Source: DASTDH01 sp041167675 (GTDB taxonomy: Bacteria; Verrucomicrobiota; Verrucomicrobiia; Chthoniobacterales; JAFAMB01). From it: a DNA stretch of 23,562 bases. The number at the start of each line of letters is the position of its first letter. Within the stretch, counting starts at the first letter, position 1. Where the stretch lies: assembly GCA_041167675.1 (NCBI GenBank), contig JBEEIB010000575.1:1-23562 (forward strand), given 5' to 3'. The translations under genes and the position numbers were made by a program. Under the pieces are notes generated by a model. That model saw only the letters and a program-made list of their open reading frames with translations. It ran no database searches and was not told the DNA's origin. Shown piece by piece: positions 1 to 6,579 of the stretch.

Positions 1-1
1 C

Positions 2-118
2 CTCGGTAAAGGCGGTCTTTATGCGAACACTCTTCGAATCAAACCGCCTTTGTGCATCACTAAGGCAGACGCAGATTTCATGATTGACGTGCTCGATGCA
101 GCTCTAGCAGCGGTTTGA
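2..118 (+). CDS. C-terminal end of a class III (PLP-dependent) aminotransferase, partial
   Basis: Only the last 38 codons are present; the gene enters from the left edge and stops at the TGA at 116-118. The translated tail reads LGKGGLYANTLRIKPPLCIT and then KADADFMIDVLDAALAAV. This is the characteristic end of class III aminotransferases of the alanine-glyoxylate/acetylornithine type, where 'LRIKPPL' is followed by a 'T..DAD...' helix. Such enzymes transfer amino groups using pyridoxal phosphate in the cytoplasm. The PLP lysine and substrate-binding regions lie outside the window, so the substrate cannot be told. The family call is fairly secure from the tail alone; a narrower name would be a guess. 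Confidence 0.75.
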   Translation, partial: LGKGGLYANTLRIKPPLCITKADADFMIDVLDAALAAV

Positions 119-329
119 TGGTGGCGTGGTTCGTAAGAGCCAGCAAAGTATTGGCGGAATTCCCGCAATGTTCGTTCCCCTCAGCATGGAATAGCCTATA
201 CGATCCGAGGTCACTCGACGAATCAAGCGCTTCTTGCTTTCAAGCTGTGAAGTATGTTCACTAGTTTCCTACTAACTTCGGGCCGCTCACTGTGAGGCTT
301 ACGCTAGCCTTGCCCGAAAGCTATGCCGC

Positions 330-1247
330 ATGAGTCCTGTGAAGCCCAAGAAATTCCTGCGCCTAGTGGTTAATGGCAAGGTCGCTAACAACGAGGCGTT
401 GCGGGCGGCCGTGGCACAGCAGCGCGGGCTTGGACATCGCGTGGAAGTTCATGTGACATGGGAAGGCGGTGATGCGCGTCGCTTTGCCTCGCAGCCGGAG
501 GAGGCCGATGTGGTCGTCGCAGTAGGTGGTGATGGCACAGTAAATGAAGTTCTTCACGGGCTAATGATTCTTCCGACTGAGGCGCGTCCTGCGCTTGCAG
601 TTATACCGCTTGGTACCGCCAATGACTTCGCTCGTGGTTGCGGTATCCCGCTCGTTCCCAGCCAGGCTCTGGCGCTCTGTGTCGCCGGCGATCCCGTCGC
701 CGCGGATGTGGGCCGAGCTAACGACCGCTGGTTCATCAATGCGGCGAGCATTGGCTTTGGTGCCGTGGTTACTGCCACCACACCGCCGGAACTCAAACGC
801 CTGCTCGGCGGTGCCGCTTACACGCTCATGGCCGCAATCCTCGCAACGAACTTCCGTCCCTATGAAGGACGCCTCCTTCTGCCGGATCAGGAGGTCACCG
901 GTCCGGATGTTGTCGCCATCGTTTGCAATGGCCGCCAAACCGGGGGTGGCAAGCAGGTGGCTCGTCGCGCCTTCCTCGATGACGGCTTGCTAGACATTCT
1001 GGTCGTTCGTGAAATTCCAGCGAGCAAGTTGCTCGATGCGGTGCGCGAGCTTCAGGTGCTCTCCTCTGAGAGCCAATACATTTCTTACTGGCAGGTGCCC
1101 TGGGCGAATTTTGATGCGGTCCGCCCCGTGCCGGTCAATCTCGACGGCGAACCTGCCGAGTTCACCCAGGTTCGCTACGAAGCGACTCCGGCCGCGGTCC
1201 GACTGATCGTGCCGCCGGGCTGTCCTATGATCCATCGCAGGTCTTAA
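330..1247 (+). CDS. yegS: YegS-like lipid kinase (diacylglycerol kinase catalytic domain)
   Basis: A 305-residue protein, close to the usual ~300 residues of YegS/DgkB-type lipid kinases, which phosphorylate a lipid hydroxyl with ATP at the inner face of the membrane. The diacylglycerol-kinase catalytic domain is plain: the nucleotide-binding GGDGTVNEV lies at residues 66-74 and PLGTANDFARG at 93-103. The C-terminal beta-sandwich half contains DDGLLDILVV and ends with a NLDGEP motif, typical of the family. The ATG at 330 is preceded only by a weak purine stretch, but no better in-frame start is seen. It stands alone: upstream is the aminotransferase tail in the same direction after about 210 bases, and downstream is a non-coding stretch. 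The exact lipid substrate is not readable from sequence. Confidence 0.9.
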   Translation: MSPVKPKKFLRLVVNGKVANNEALRAAVAQQRGLGHRVEVHVTWEGGDARRFASQPEEADVVVAVGGDGTVNEVLHGLMILPTEARPALAVIPLGTANDFARGCGIPLVPSQALALCVAGDPVAADVGRANDRWFINAASIGFGAVVTATTPPELKRLLGGAAYTLMAAILATNFRPYEGRLLLPDQEVTGPDVVAIVCNGRQTGGGKQVARRAFLDDGLLDILVVREIPASKLLDAVRELQVLSSESQYISYWQVPWANFDAVRPVPVNLDGEPAEFTQVRYEATPAAVRLIVPPGCPMIHRRS

Positions 1248-1304
1248 ACCTTAGGTTTGAAACGGTGCTGCCTCTTCGCTGGAGCTTTCGCCGGCGTTGC
1301 CAGT

Positions 1305-1326
1305 CAATACGTACAATGACGTATTG
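1305..1326. promoter_or_regulatory. Perfect 8-bp inverted repeat with 6-bp spacer (site A)
   Basis: CAATACGT at 1305-1312 and ACGTATTG at 1319-1326 are exact reverse complements separated by ACAATG. The core ATACGT-N6-ACGTAT recurs at 1612-1629 with the same spacing. This looks like a dimeric transcription-factor operator, or the end of a small element; the factor is unknown. Confidence 0.45.
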
Positions 1327-1466
1327 TTGGGTGTGCTCAATTTGTGAGCAAACTGCTTTCCCGTATGAACCTGAACAAACAACCGCGGTTCGAAGCATTG
1401 GTCCAAATTGTTTCTGACTCTTTTCGGCTTGGTTTTGACCGCGGCTCAACACGTAAAAATGGCTGA

Positions 1467-1604
1467 CCAGCATCAGCAATGAACAAGTCACCGATGCTGT
1501 CCGCAATCGAAGGCAGGCCCGTCAAAATCACTGGTTGGGTCGAGATGTATAAGGGCACACCCGAAATTCGGCTAATTGCGGCCGAGCAGCTCGAAGTAGA
1601 GTGA
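1467..1604 (+). pseudogene. Remnant of a small OB-fold protein
   Basis: The frame running to the TGA at 1602-1604 encodes about 45 residues containing GRPVKITGWVEMYKGTPEI and then RLIAAEQLEVE. This has the look of the last strands of a bacterial OB-fold domain of the kind that reads '...G..V.VTG.VE.YKG.PEI.......QL.V' (from memory of the family). A stop (1464-1466) closes the frame upstream, and no start with a ribosome site exists. In another frame just upstream (around 1400-1475) is a hydrophobic stretch, LFLTLFGLVLTAAQ, that could be the old signal peptide. I therefore read this as a decayed secreted OB-fold gene with at least one frameshift. The OB-fold resemblance is judged by eye. Confidence 0.4.
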
Positions 1605-1611
1605 GGGCATA

Positions 1612-1629
1612 ATACGTAGTTTGACGTAT
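1612..1629. promoter_or_regulatory. 6-bp inverted repeat with 6-bp spacer (site B)
   Basis: ATACGT at 1612-1617 and ACGTAT at 1624-1629, separated by AGTTTG. Core and spacing match site A at 1305-1326. It lies about 55 bases upstream of the start at 1684, where it could control that gene. Confidence 0.45.
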
Positions 1630-1683
1630 ATCGCCGCGCTTGCGGTCTAATCCAGCGATTTGCTAAGGAACTCGAATCGTAAT

Positions 1684-2556
1684 ATGAGCGGTTCAATAGG
1701 CTCTTCGCCACCTTCGGGTTCCAACCCGTTTTCGTTTAAGCAGTTCGACGATCTAATCGCGGGAATTGAATTACTGTATCAACTGGGCAGGCGACTCTCA
1801 GCGGCGACGACAAACCAGTCATGTGAATACCTGATTCAGGAAGCTAAAATGGCTTTCGTTAAAACGATGATGGGTGTTTTGGGGTTTCTTCGTTTTATCC
1901 AATCGAGTCGATATCACGCGAGGGAGATAGACGTTGTAACGGATCTCTCATCAGCCTCGGTTATGGCGCGTCAGGTTTTCGAAGATGCGCTTTCGTTTCT
2001 CTATCTGTCCGAGCCAAGTTTAACACAGGACCAGAAAGAGTTTCGCGCACTAGTTTGGCGTTATTGCGGCGCTAAAGAGGCACTAGACTCGGCGAGGTTT
2101 GCCGGTGTTTTCAATCCTGGCATTTCTCCGGCTGCCGTCGAACGGGCGAATTTTGGACAACAACTCGAAAATCCTCCTTTTAAGGGGATGCTCGAATCAA
2201 TCGAGAGCGGCCGTCGAGGGCGGATTCGGCAGGGACGAGAAAACCACGTTTTACACGATCGCGAAATCCTCCAGCGACGCGGTATTCAAACCGAGACTTA
2301 TGACCTATATAGCAAGGTGCTCTCGAACTTTGCGCATTTCTCGACTTTCTCTCATCAGCTGATGACGGAAACCAGCGCCGAATGGGAGAAGAGCTGGCGA
2401 GCTTTCCTTCCGCCTGCTATTTGCGTGGCCAATTTTCTCGCCGAAGCAATCGAAGTATTTCTTGAAACGTTTCCACAGACTCGCGGTCTTCTTAAGGATT
2501 ACGAGCCGCCATTGATTGCAAATTTTCGAAGTTGGCTCAGAAACCAACAGTCATGA
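1684..2556 (+). CDS. Helical protein of unknown function (possibly DUF5677-like)
   Basis: A 290-residue protein that I do not firmly recognise. It is predicted to be largely alpha-helical with no signal peptide. Notable stretches are ASVMARQVFEDALSFLYLSE in the middle and LYSKVLSNFAHFSTFSHQLM toward the end. A helical core with an 'arg-x-x-x-glu' style segment followed by an 'LS.. H' segment recalls the loosely defined DUF5677 family; this is a weak resemblance. The ATG at 1684 is preferred over the in-frame TTG at 1660 because AAGGA lies at 1665-1669, although its 14-base distance is long. The upstream region carries two copies of a palindrome (sites A and B), so the gene may be under a dedicated regulator. 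Its stop overlaps the ATG of a possible 42-residue reading frame. Confidence 0.75.
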   Translation: MSGSIGSSPPSGSNPFSFKQFDDLIAGIELLYQLGRRLSAATTNQSCEYLIQEAKMAFVKTMMGVLGFLRFIQSSRYHAREIDVVTDLSSASVMARQVFEDALSFLYLSEPSLTQDQKEFRALVWRYCGAKEALDSARFAGVFNPGISPAAVERANFGQQLENPPFKGMLESIESGRRGRIRQGRENHVLHDREILQRRGIQTETYDLYSKVLSNFAHFSTFSHQLMTETSAEWEKSWRAFLPPAICVANFLAEAIEVFLETFPQTRGLLKDYEPPLIANFRSWLRNQQS

Positions 2557-2681
2557 CGGTTCGTGAAAAGTTTGACTCTCGGGTTAAGGGCTGGCGCGTC
2601 TTCCGCGAAGACGGCTGGGTAGAGCAAGCTGTGTCGTGGCGCCTGCCATCTTCGCCCGTGTGCCATCTCACGTCGATTTAG
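2553..2681 (+). CDS. Possible 42-residue protein overlapping the preceding gene
   Basis: An ATG at 2553 overlaps the TGA of the upstream gene in an ATGA arrangement, which is typical of translational coupling. The frame continues for 42 codons (MTVREKFDSRVKGWRVFRED...) to a TAG at 2679-2681, just overlapping the tail of the convergent gene. The composition is plausible for a small basic soluble protein, but there is no family match I can name, and an overlap like this can arise by chance. It is offered as a candidate only. Confidence 0.25.
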   Translation: MTVREKFDSRVKGWRVFREDGWVEQAVSWRLPSSPVCHLTSI

Positions 2682-3094
2682 CCTTGAGCCACCTTGATTG
2701 AGGTATGCAGTTGAGCCAGCCATTTGCCATCTTGTTTGACCCAGACGGTGGAGGTCAGTGTTTCGGTGGAGAGATTGTGTCCGCCAGCTGCGGCTTCGAT
2801 GAGAACCCGGGCGACGATCAGGGCTGAGGTCGGTGAAAGTTTCTTGACCTGCGAATTTTTGATTTCAATAGACGAAAAAGCTACACCACTTTTTAGGGAA
2901 ATGACGTTTTCCTCTCTGGTCCAGATGACTCCGTTAGGCGTAATGTAAAGGTAGCCCGGCAGCGTCAACTTTTGAAAGGCTTCTACGTCGGGTTGGGGTC
3001 CAAGGAAGGTCTCATACACTTTGTTCTCGCAGGCGAGGATCTCTTTGCTTAGATCCTCTCCTTCCAGGTCTGCTGATTTCAATTCCGAGCTCAA
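2678..3094 (-). CDS. DUF4440 / SnoaL-like (NTF2-fold) protein
   Basis: A 138-residue protein of the NTF2-like fold. An initial helix (LSKEILACENKVYETF) is followed by a region with DVEAFQKLTLPGYLYITPNG and a terminal strand pair ending TVWVKQDGKWLAQLHTSIKV, the usual ending of DUF4440 proteins ('...W.. .G.W....H.S'). Members are small cone-shaped proteins used as enzymes or binding domains; no specific reaction can be assigned. The start is an unusual TTG at 3092-3094. It is chosen because AAAGGAG lies 6 bases upstream on the minus strand and no ATG in frame is better placed. There is no signal peptide, so it is probably cytoplasmic. It is convergent with the gene at 1684-2556. Confidence 0.8.
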   Translation of the reverse strand: MSSELKSADLEGEDLSKEILACENKVYETFLGPQPDVEAFQKLTLPGYLYITPNGVIWTREENVISLKSGVAFSSIEIKNSQVKKLSPTSALIVARVLIEAAAGGHNLSTETLTSTVWVKQDGKWLAQLHTSIKVAQG

Positions 3095-3106
3095 TGAGTG
3101 CTCCTT

Positions 3107-3686
3107 TCAATGAAAAAGTATATCCGGATGAGGACATTCTATCGTCTCTGTCTGAGCCAGCAGTATCCGGACGGACCGCCTGCATGTTTTTAGTTGGGAG
3201 CTACTAGAACTCAGTACTTTGAATACCCGCCGTTTTTTGTTCCGGCTGCCGCAATCCTTGTTCGAACTCTTCAGCCGACCCGGTGGGCCGCTGAGCACGC
3301 CAGGCGGCCAGCCTCAGTTGACTCATGCGGCCATCGCTTTTCGAGCTACGGCACGTCCACATTTCATTGGCCGCGCCCGGAGCCGGAACGATATAACAGT
3401 CGCAGCCGGAAGCTGCGGCTACTTTTCGCAACCTGCTGTGGGCTAAATCGCCCTTTTTCGCCCGAGTCGACCGTGGCCGTTTTAAAAAGATTGATCGGAT
3501 TGAACGGAATCTTGCCGGATTTCCGCGCCACTTCGAAAGGTGTGTCGCTCGGACAAGGAATACGGCGGCTCGGGCAATACGTGGCCGGCTACTCCAACAC
3601 TGGTGCTTATTACTCCGGATTTGCGCAAGCGATGCAGAGAAATTGTCTCTTCATCCGCTCCGCGAAAAACAAAGGAGACCGCGAAA
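3107..3686. other. Approx. 580-base stretch without a convincing gene
   Basis: Frames on both strands are open for up to about 170 codons here, but none has a ribosome site, a recognisable domain or natural residue composition. TATCCGGA occurs twice (about 3120 and 3168), possibly promoter-associated for the minus-strand DUF4440 gene. Nothing else was seen. Confidence 0.4.
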
Positions 3687-4070
3687 GTGAAGTTACATAT
3701 GTCAAGAAATCAGTTTTATCGTAGCCTCGTTGCAGTTGCCGCAACCGCCGCATTCTGGTTCGTTCCTGCGTTAGTATCGCAGGCGACCGAGATGACTCCA
3801 ATTGTTGTTGTTGGAATCCTGGCGGATAGTGTTGCGCTGAAATATCCAACACCGGAATATCCCGGCGTTGCCTTGAAAATGCACATCAGCGGAGATGTTC
3901 TGCTTCGCGTCCGGGTCGAGCAAGGTGTGATTAGCGAAATGAAAATAGTCTCAGATTCATCGCTATTGCTGGCCGAGTCCGCGCAACACTGGGTGAGGAA
4001 TCAATGGAACTTCAAGCCATCCGTTAGCGGAGTGTTCACCATTCCGATCAGCTACCGGGAATCGGCCTAA
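3687..4070 (+). CDS. Secreted TonB C-terminal domain protein
   Basis: A 127-residue protein beginning with GTG at 3687. AAAGGAG (3671-3677) sits 9 bases upstream and decides the start over longer frames. The N-terminus (RSLVAVAATAAFWFVPALVS) is a signal peptide or signal anchor. The remainder matches the TonB C-terminal fold: a 'YPTPEYPGVA' entry, GDVLLRVRVEQGVISEMKIV as the first strands, and HWVRNQWNFKPSVSG as the helix and last strand ('A...W.F.P'). TonB-C domains contact outer-membrane receptors in the periplasm. Unlike full TonB there is no long proline-rich spanner, so it may be a free periplasmic or solitary TonB-C protein rather than an energy transducer. No exbBD genes are nearby. 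Confidence 0.75.
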   Translation: MKLHMSRNQFYRSLVAVAATAAFWFVPALVSQATEMTPIVVVGILADSVALKYPTPEYPGVALKMHISGDVLLRVRVEQGVISEMKIVSDSSLLLAESAQHWVRNQWNFKPSVSGVFTIPISYRESA

Positions 4071-4210
4071 TGAAATGGCTGGGAGCGCCCGGCCAGCACC
4101 GCGTCATGACTTCCTAGGAGAAACCGAACATCGAGTTCGGAACGCCGAGAGGTCTACTGTTCCTAGATCGAGAGACTTCGTTGTGCCCTGAACCCGACTA
4201 ACCAGTAACC

Positions 4211-5326
4211 CTACCCGCCTAGGTACTCACCAAGGAAATTCAGTTCCGCAATGTGATCGCAGAAAATCTTGGTTGCGGCCATGATCGGCACTGCCAACAG
4301 CGTGCCTGGCACTCCCCAGAGCCAGCCCCAGAAGAGAAAAGAGAGGATAATCGCAACCGGGTTCAACGTCATCCAACGCCCAAGGACATGCGGCGTGATA
4401 AAGTTACTCTCCAAAGCGTTGAGGCACAAGTAAGCCGCAGGCGCCAAACATGCGTACCAGACATTTTCAAATTGCATGAAGGAAGCGATTCCAATGAGAA
4501 TGATTCCACAAGCCGAGCCGATAAATGGCACATAATTCAGCAAGAAAGCGGCGCCGCCCCACATTATTGGATTACCTATACCCAAGAGCGCGGCAGCGAT
4601 TCCTACGCATGCTCCTAGACCCAAGTTCAGCAGCGTTACCGACGTTAAGTATTGCGATATACTCATTTCGATCTCTCTCGCTATCTCGACCACGCGCCGT
4701 TTGTCTTGAAAAGTAGGAACCAGCTTCACGGTCTTCCGGATGAAGATCTCGCCGTGGGCCAAAAGGAAGTAGCAGAGCACGCCTACCACCACGACCTTGG
4801 CTAAGAAGCCAGGCGTCTGACTGAAAAGAATCTGCAAAAGTGACTGTTCCTTGAGGGCCACTAGCCCGACCGTACCTTGATTCGAAGGCATCAATTGCTC
4901 GACTTGTTTTGAAGCCGCGGCGATTTCCGTCAAAGGTCCGCTCAGGAAGGCTATTCGGTCCCTGATTTTGGCGAGATTTAACGGAAAATCGCCGACGAAC
5001 GCGGCCAATGGCCGAGTAATAAGAGATCCAAGCCCAAGAAGCAGTACAACAAGCGCGATGATTGCCACCGCCGAGCCAAATCCCTCTGGGATTCCTGCTT
5101 TCCGCAAAAAACGCACGAACGGCAGCAACAGCAAGCTCATCAAGAGAGCCAGAACGACCGGTAGGATGAAATCCGCCGCGAAGTGAAGGGTGTAAAATAC
5201 CGCGAGAACAAAGAGGCCGGTGAGGGAGAATGATCGGACATGATCGGGCCAGGAGAGCGCATTTTTGACCGGTTCCGGAAGAGGAGGCGACTCTTCTTCG
5301 ATTCGATTCATTTTCGAGTTTTGCAT
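4211..5326 (-). CDS. AI-2E family transporter (PerM/UPF0118 permease)
   Basis: A 371-residue polytopic inner-membrane protein, the usual size for the AI-2E/PerM family. After a polar N-tail (about 30 residues) come hydrophobic segments: FSLTGLFVLAVFYTLHFAAD, FILPVVLALLMSLLLLPFV and AIIALVVLLLGLGSL. A soluble middle region follows, and then a second hydrophobic half with NPIMWGGAAFLLNYVPFIGS, a family hallmark, and FLFWGWLWGVPGTLLAVPIM. Members export varied small solutes, or act in Na+/H+ or AI-2 transport; the substrate is not predictable here. The ATG at 5326 is the first start; an internal ATG five codons later is possible, and neither has a strong ribosome site. It appears to be a single-gene unit. 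Confidence 0.9.
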   Translation of the reverse strand: MQNSKMNRIEEESPPLPEPVKNALSWPDHVRSFSLTGLFVLAVFYTLHFAADFILPVVLALLMSLLLLPFVRFLRKAGIPEGFGSAVAIIALVVLLLGLGSLITRPLAAFVGDFPLNLAKIRDRIAFLSGPLTEIAAASKQVEQLMPSNQGTVGLVALKEQSLLQILFSQTPGFLAKVVVVGVLCYFLLAHGEIFIRKTVKLVPTFQDKRRVVEIAREIEMSISQYLTSVTLLNLGLGACVGIAAALLGIGNPIMWGGAAFLLNYVPFIGSACGIILIGIASFMQFENVWYACLAPAAYLCLNALESNFITPHVLGRWMTLNPVAIILSFLFWGWLWGVPGTLLAVPIMAATKIFCDHIAELNFLGEYLGG

Positions 5327-5422
5327 TCTGATTTCGCCAGCTAGCGATGCGGCTTAGAAACCGAAAGGAGAGCTTTGCATCTTTAAATCGGCTTATCTGG
5401 CGTCGGCGGATGCCTAGAAAAG

Positions 5423-5440
5423 CGCCATTGGGAAATGGCG
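5423..5440 (-). terminator. Candidate rho-independent terminator downstream of the DUF6496 gene
   Basis: CGCCATT and AATGGCG form a 7-bp stem with a 4-base loop. Read on the minus strand it is followed by CTTTTC. It lies about 140 bases past the end of the 5576-6031 gene, so it would end that transcript before the permease gene. The T-run is short. Confidence 0.4.
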
Positions 5441-5575
5441 GAGTCGTCGATGTGAGCGCTTATGATCGACCGGGAAACGACAGATCCGGCTCGCTCGCGG
5501 AACACGAACTCCGGAATGACCGATGGTGAACGCCGGACCTATTGAGAGCTAATATCCGGCCGAGCCTCGATTGTC

Positions 5576-6031
5576 TCACTTCCTCGCTGTGCGACGGGTC
5601 CGGGCGGCCTTCTTTGCTGCTGCGGATCGTTCAGTCGCACTGCGCCGCCGAGCCGCCTCACGAGCATGATCGGTCAGCGCCGGCTTCGATGCGGCCTGCC
5701 TGCCTTCTCTTTTTAGCGCCCGGGTCGTTGCCCGGCTACGCTTTGGCGATGATCGGCGGCTCTTGCCTTCGCTCGTTCGCGCGTATTCCCGTTTAGCTTG
5801 TTGCCGGGTCTTCTCCGGTACCGTTCCGCTCTCCGGCGGTGGCAGTTTCACCCCCGCCCGACGCGCCTTGGAAAGACCGATGGCGATCGCCTGCTTGGTA
5901 GAACGCGCCCCGTGTTTCCCTTCGCGGATGTGCTCCATTTCTTCGCGCACAAATTCGCCCGCTTGCGTCGATGGTGCTTTGCCTTGCCGTTTTGCCCTCC
6001 GTGCCCGCTCGACCGTTTTCTTCTCTGGCAT
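5576..6031 (-). CDS. DUF6496 domain protein with long Arg/Lys/Ala-rich tail
   Basis: A 151-residue, very basic protein. The N-terminal ~70 residues follow the DUF6496 pattern: an initial MPEKKTVERARRAKRQGKAP, then GEFVREEMEHIREGKHGARS and TKQAIAIGLSKARRAGVKLP. The C-terminal half (about 75-151) is low-complexity, rich in arginine, lysine, alanine and serine, like the tails of histone-H1-like or nucleoid proteins. There is no signal peptide; a DNA- or RNA-associated cytoplasmic role is an inference from charge only. The family's function is not established to my knowledge. A weak TTAGG-type ribosome site precedes the ATG. The Doc-like remnant lies 80 bases upstream on the same strand. Confidence 0.8.
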   Translation of the reverse strand: MPEKKTVERARRAKRQGKAPSTQAGEFVREEMEHIREGKHGARSTKQAIAIGLSKARRAGVKLPPPESGTVPEKTRQQAKREYARTSEGKSRRSSPKRSRATTRALKREGRQAASKPALTDHAREAARRRSATERSAAAKKAARTRRTARK

Positions 6032-6112
6032 AACCTAAGCTCGTCGCAACGATGATCTGCGGTTGTACCTTTTGCGATCGGCATCAGAGGCCGGAGACGG
6101 AAAATTCTTGGG

Positions 6113-6496
6113 TCAGCGGTACGTTTGTGCCATCGCGATTAACGGTCCGGTGGTTAACTGCGACCGGTCGGGGACCTCGTCGGCCACGAAAGCATAGCGC
6201 CAGTCTTTAGTCCGGGTGTTAAGCGCTCCCCCAGGTTCCCTGAGTCCCCCGTCGTACGCGTGTCTTAAGTAGTCCGCAAATTCGACCCGCGTCAGTTTTT
6301 GATCCGCCAGGTAAAATACGGCCTCTTGCAGGAGCGGCTCGTGATACTTGTGATTTCCGCAACCGTTGAGCCCTAAAAAGACTAGCGCCGCCATGAGCCC
6401 AGTTCGTCTATTGGCGTCGTAATACGGATGATCCCGGATGATTGAAAACGCGTATGCCGCCTCGGGAATCGTTCTTTTTCTACGACAACGCGTCAT
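6113..6496 (-). pseudogene. Doc/Fic-family toxin remnant, N-terminally truncated and apparently rearranged
   Basis: A 127-residue frame. Residues 13-45 match the core of Doc (death-on-curing) proteins: AAYAFSIIRDHPYYDANRRT followed by GLMAALVFLGLNG. The Fic motif H-x-[FY]-x-D-A-N-x-R is present with His23, although the usual lysine after Asn is arginine. The part up to about residue 82 (LTRVEFADYLRHAYDG) looks like the normal end of Doc. The ~50 residues that normally precede the motif are missing at the N-terminus. The extra C-terminal tail contains GGLREPGGAL, then WRYAFVADEVPD, then PLIAMAQTYR, which resembles that missing N-terminal region. The order thus looks permuted, perhaps after a tandem duplication and deletion. 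No Phd-type antitoxin is adjacent, so activity is doubtful. Confidence 0.6.
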
Positions 6497-6579
6497 TTAC
6501 GTGAGAGGCTCTCGGCGCTACCGGGTAAAACGGATCGACTCCAGCTGAGCGGCACGCCAACTCCGATCGCATCGTGCCG

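Noticed and set aside
1246..1258. AAACC-TTA-GGTTT hairpin after the lipid kinase gene as terminator
   Set aside because: Very short, AT-rich stem with no following T-run.
1337..1711. 124-codon minus-strand open frame
   Set aside because: No ribosome site and no recognisable domain. It lies opposite the OB-fold remnant and the start of the next gene, and its composition is serine/arginine-rich like a shadow frame.
3194..3724. 176-codon plus-strand open frame ahead of the TonB-C gene
   Set aside because: Sequence is rich in Arg, Ser, Pro and Cys with no domain. It overlaps the well-supported GTG start at 3687 in another frame.
5763..6038. Plus-strand frames opposite the DUF6496 gene
   Set aside because: Shadow frames of an arginine-rich gene; no ribosome site.
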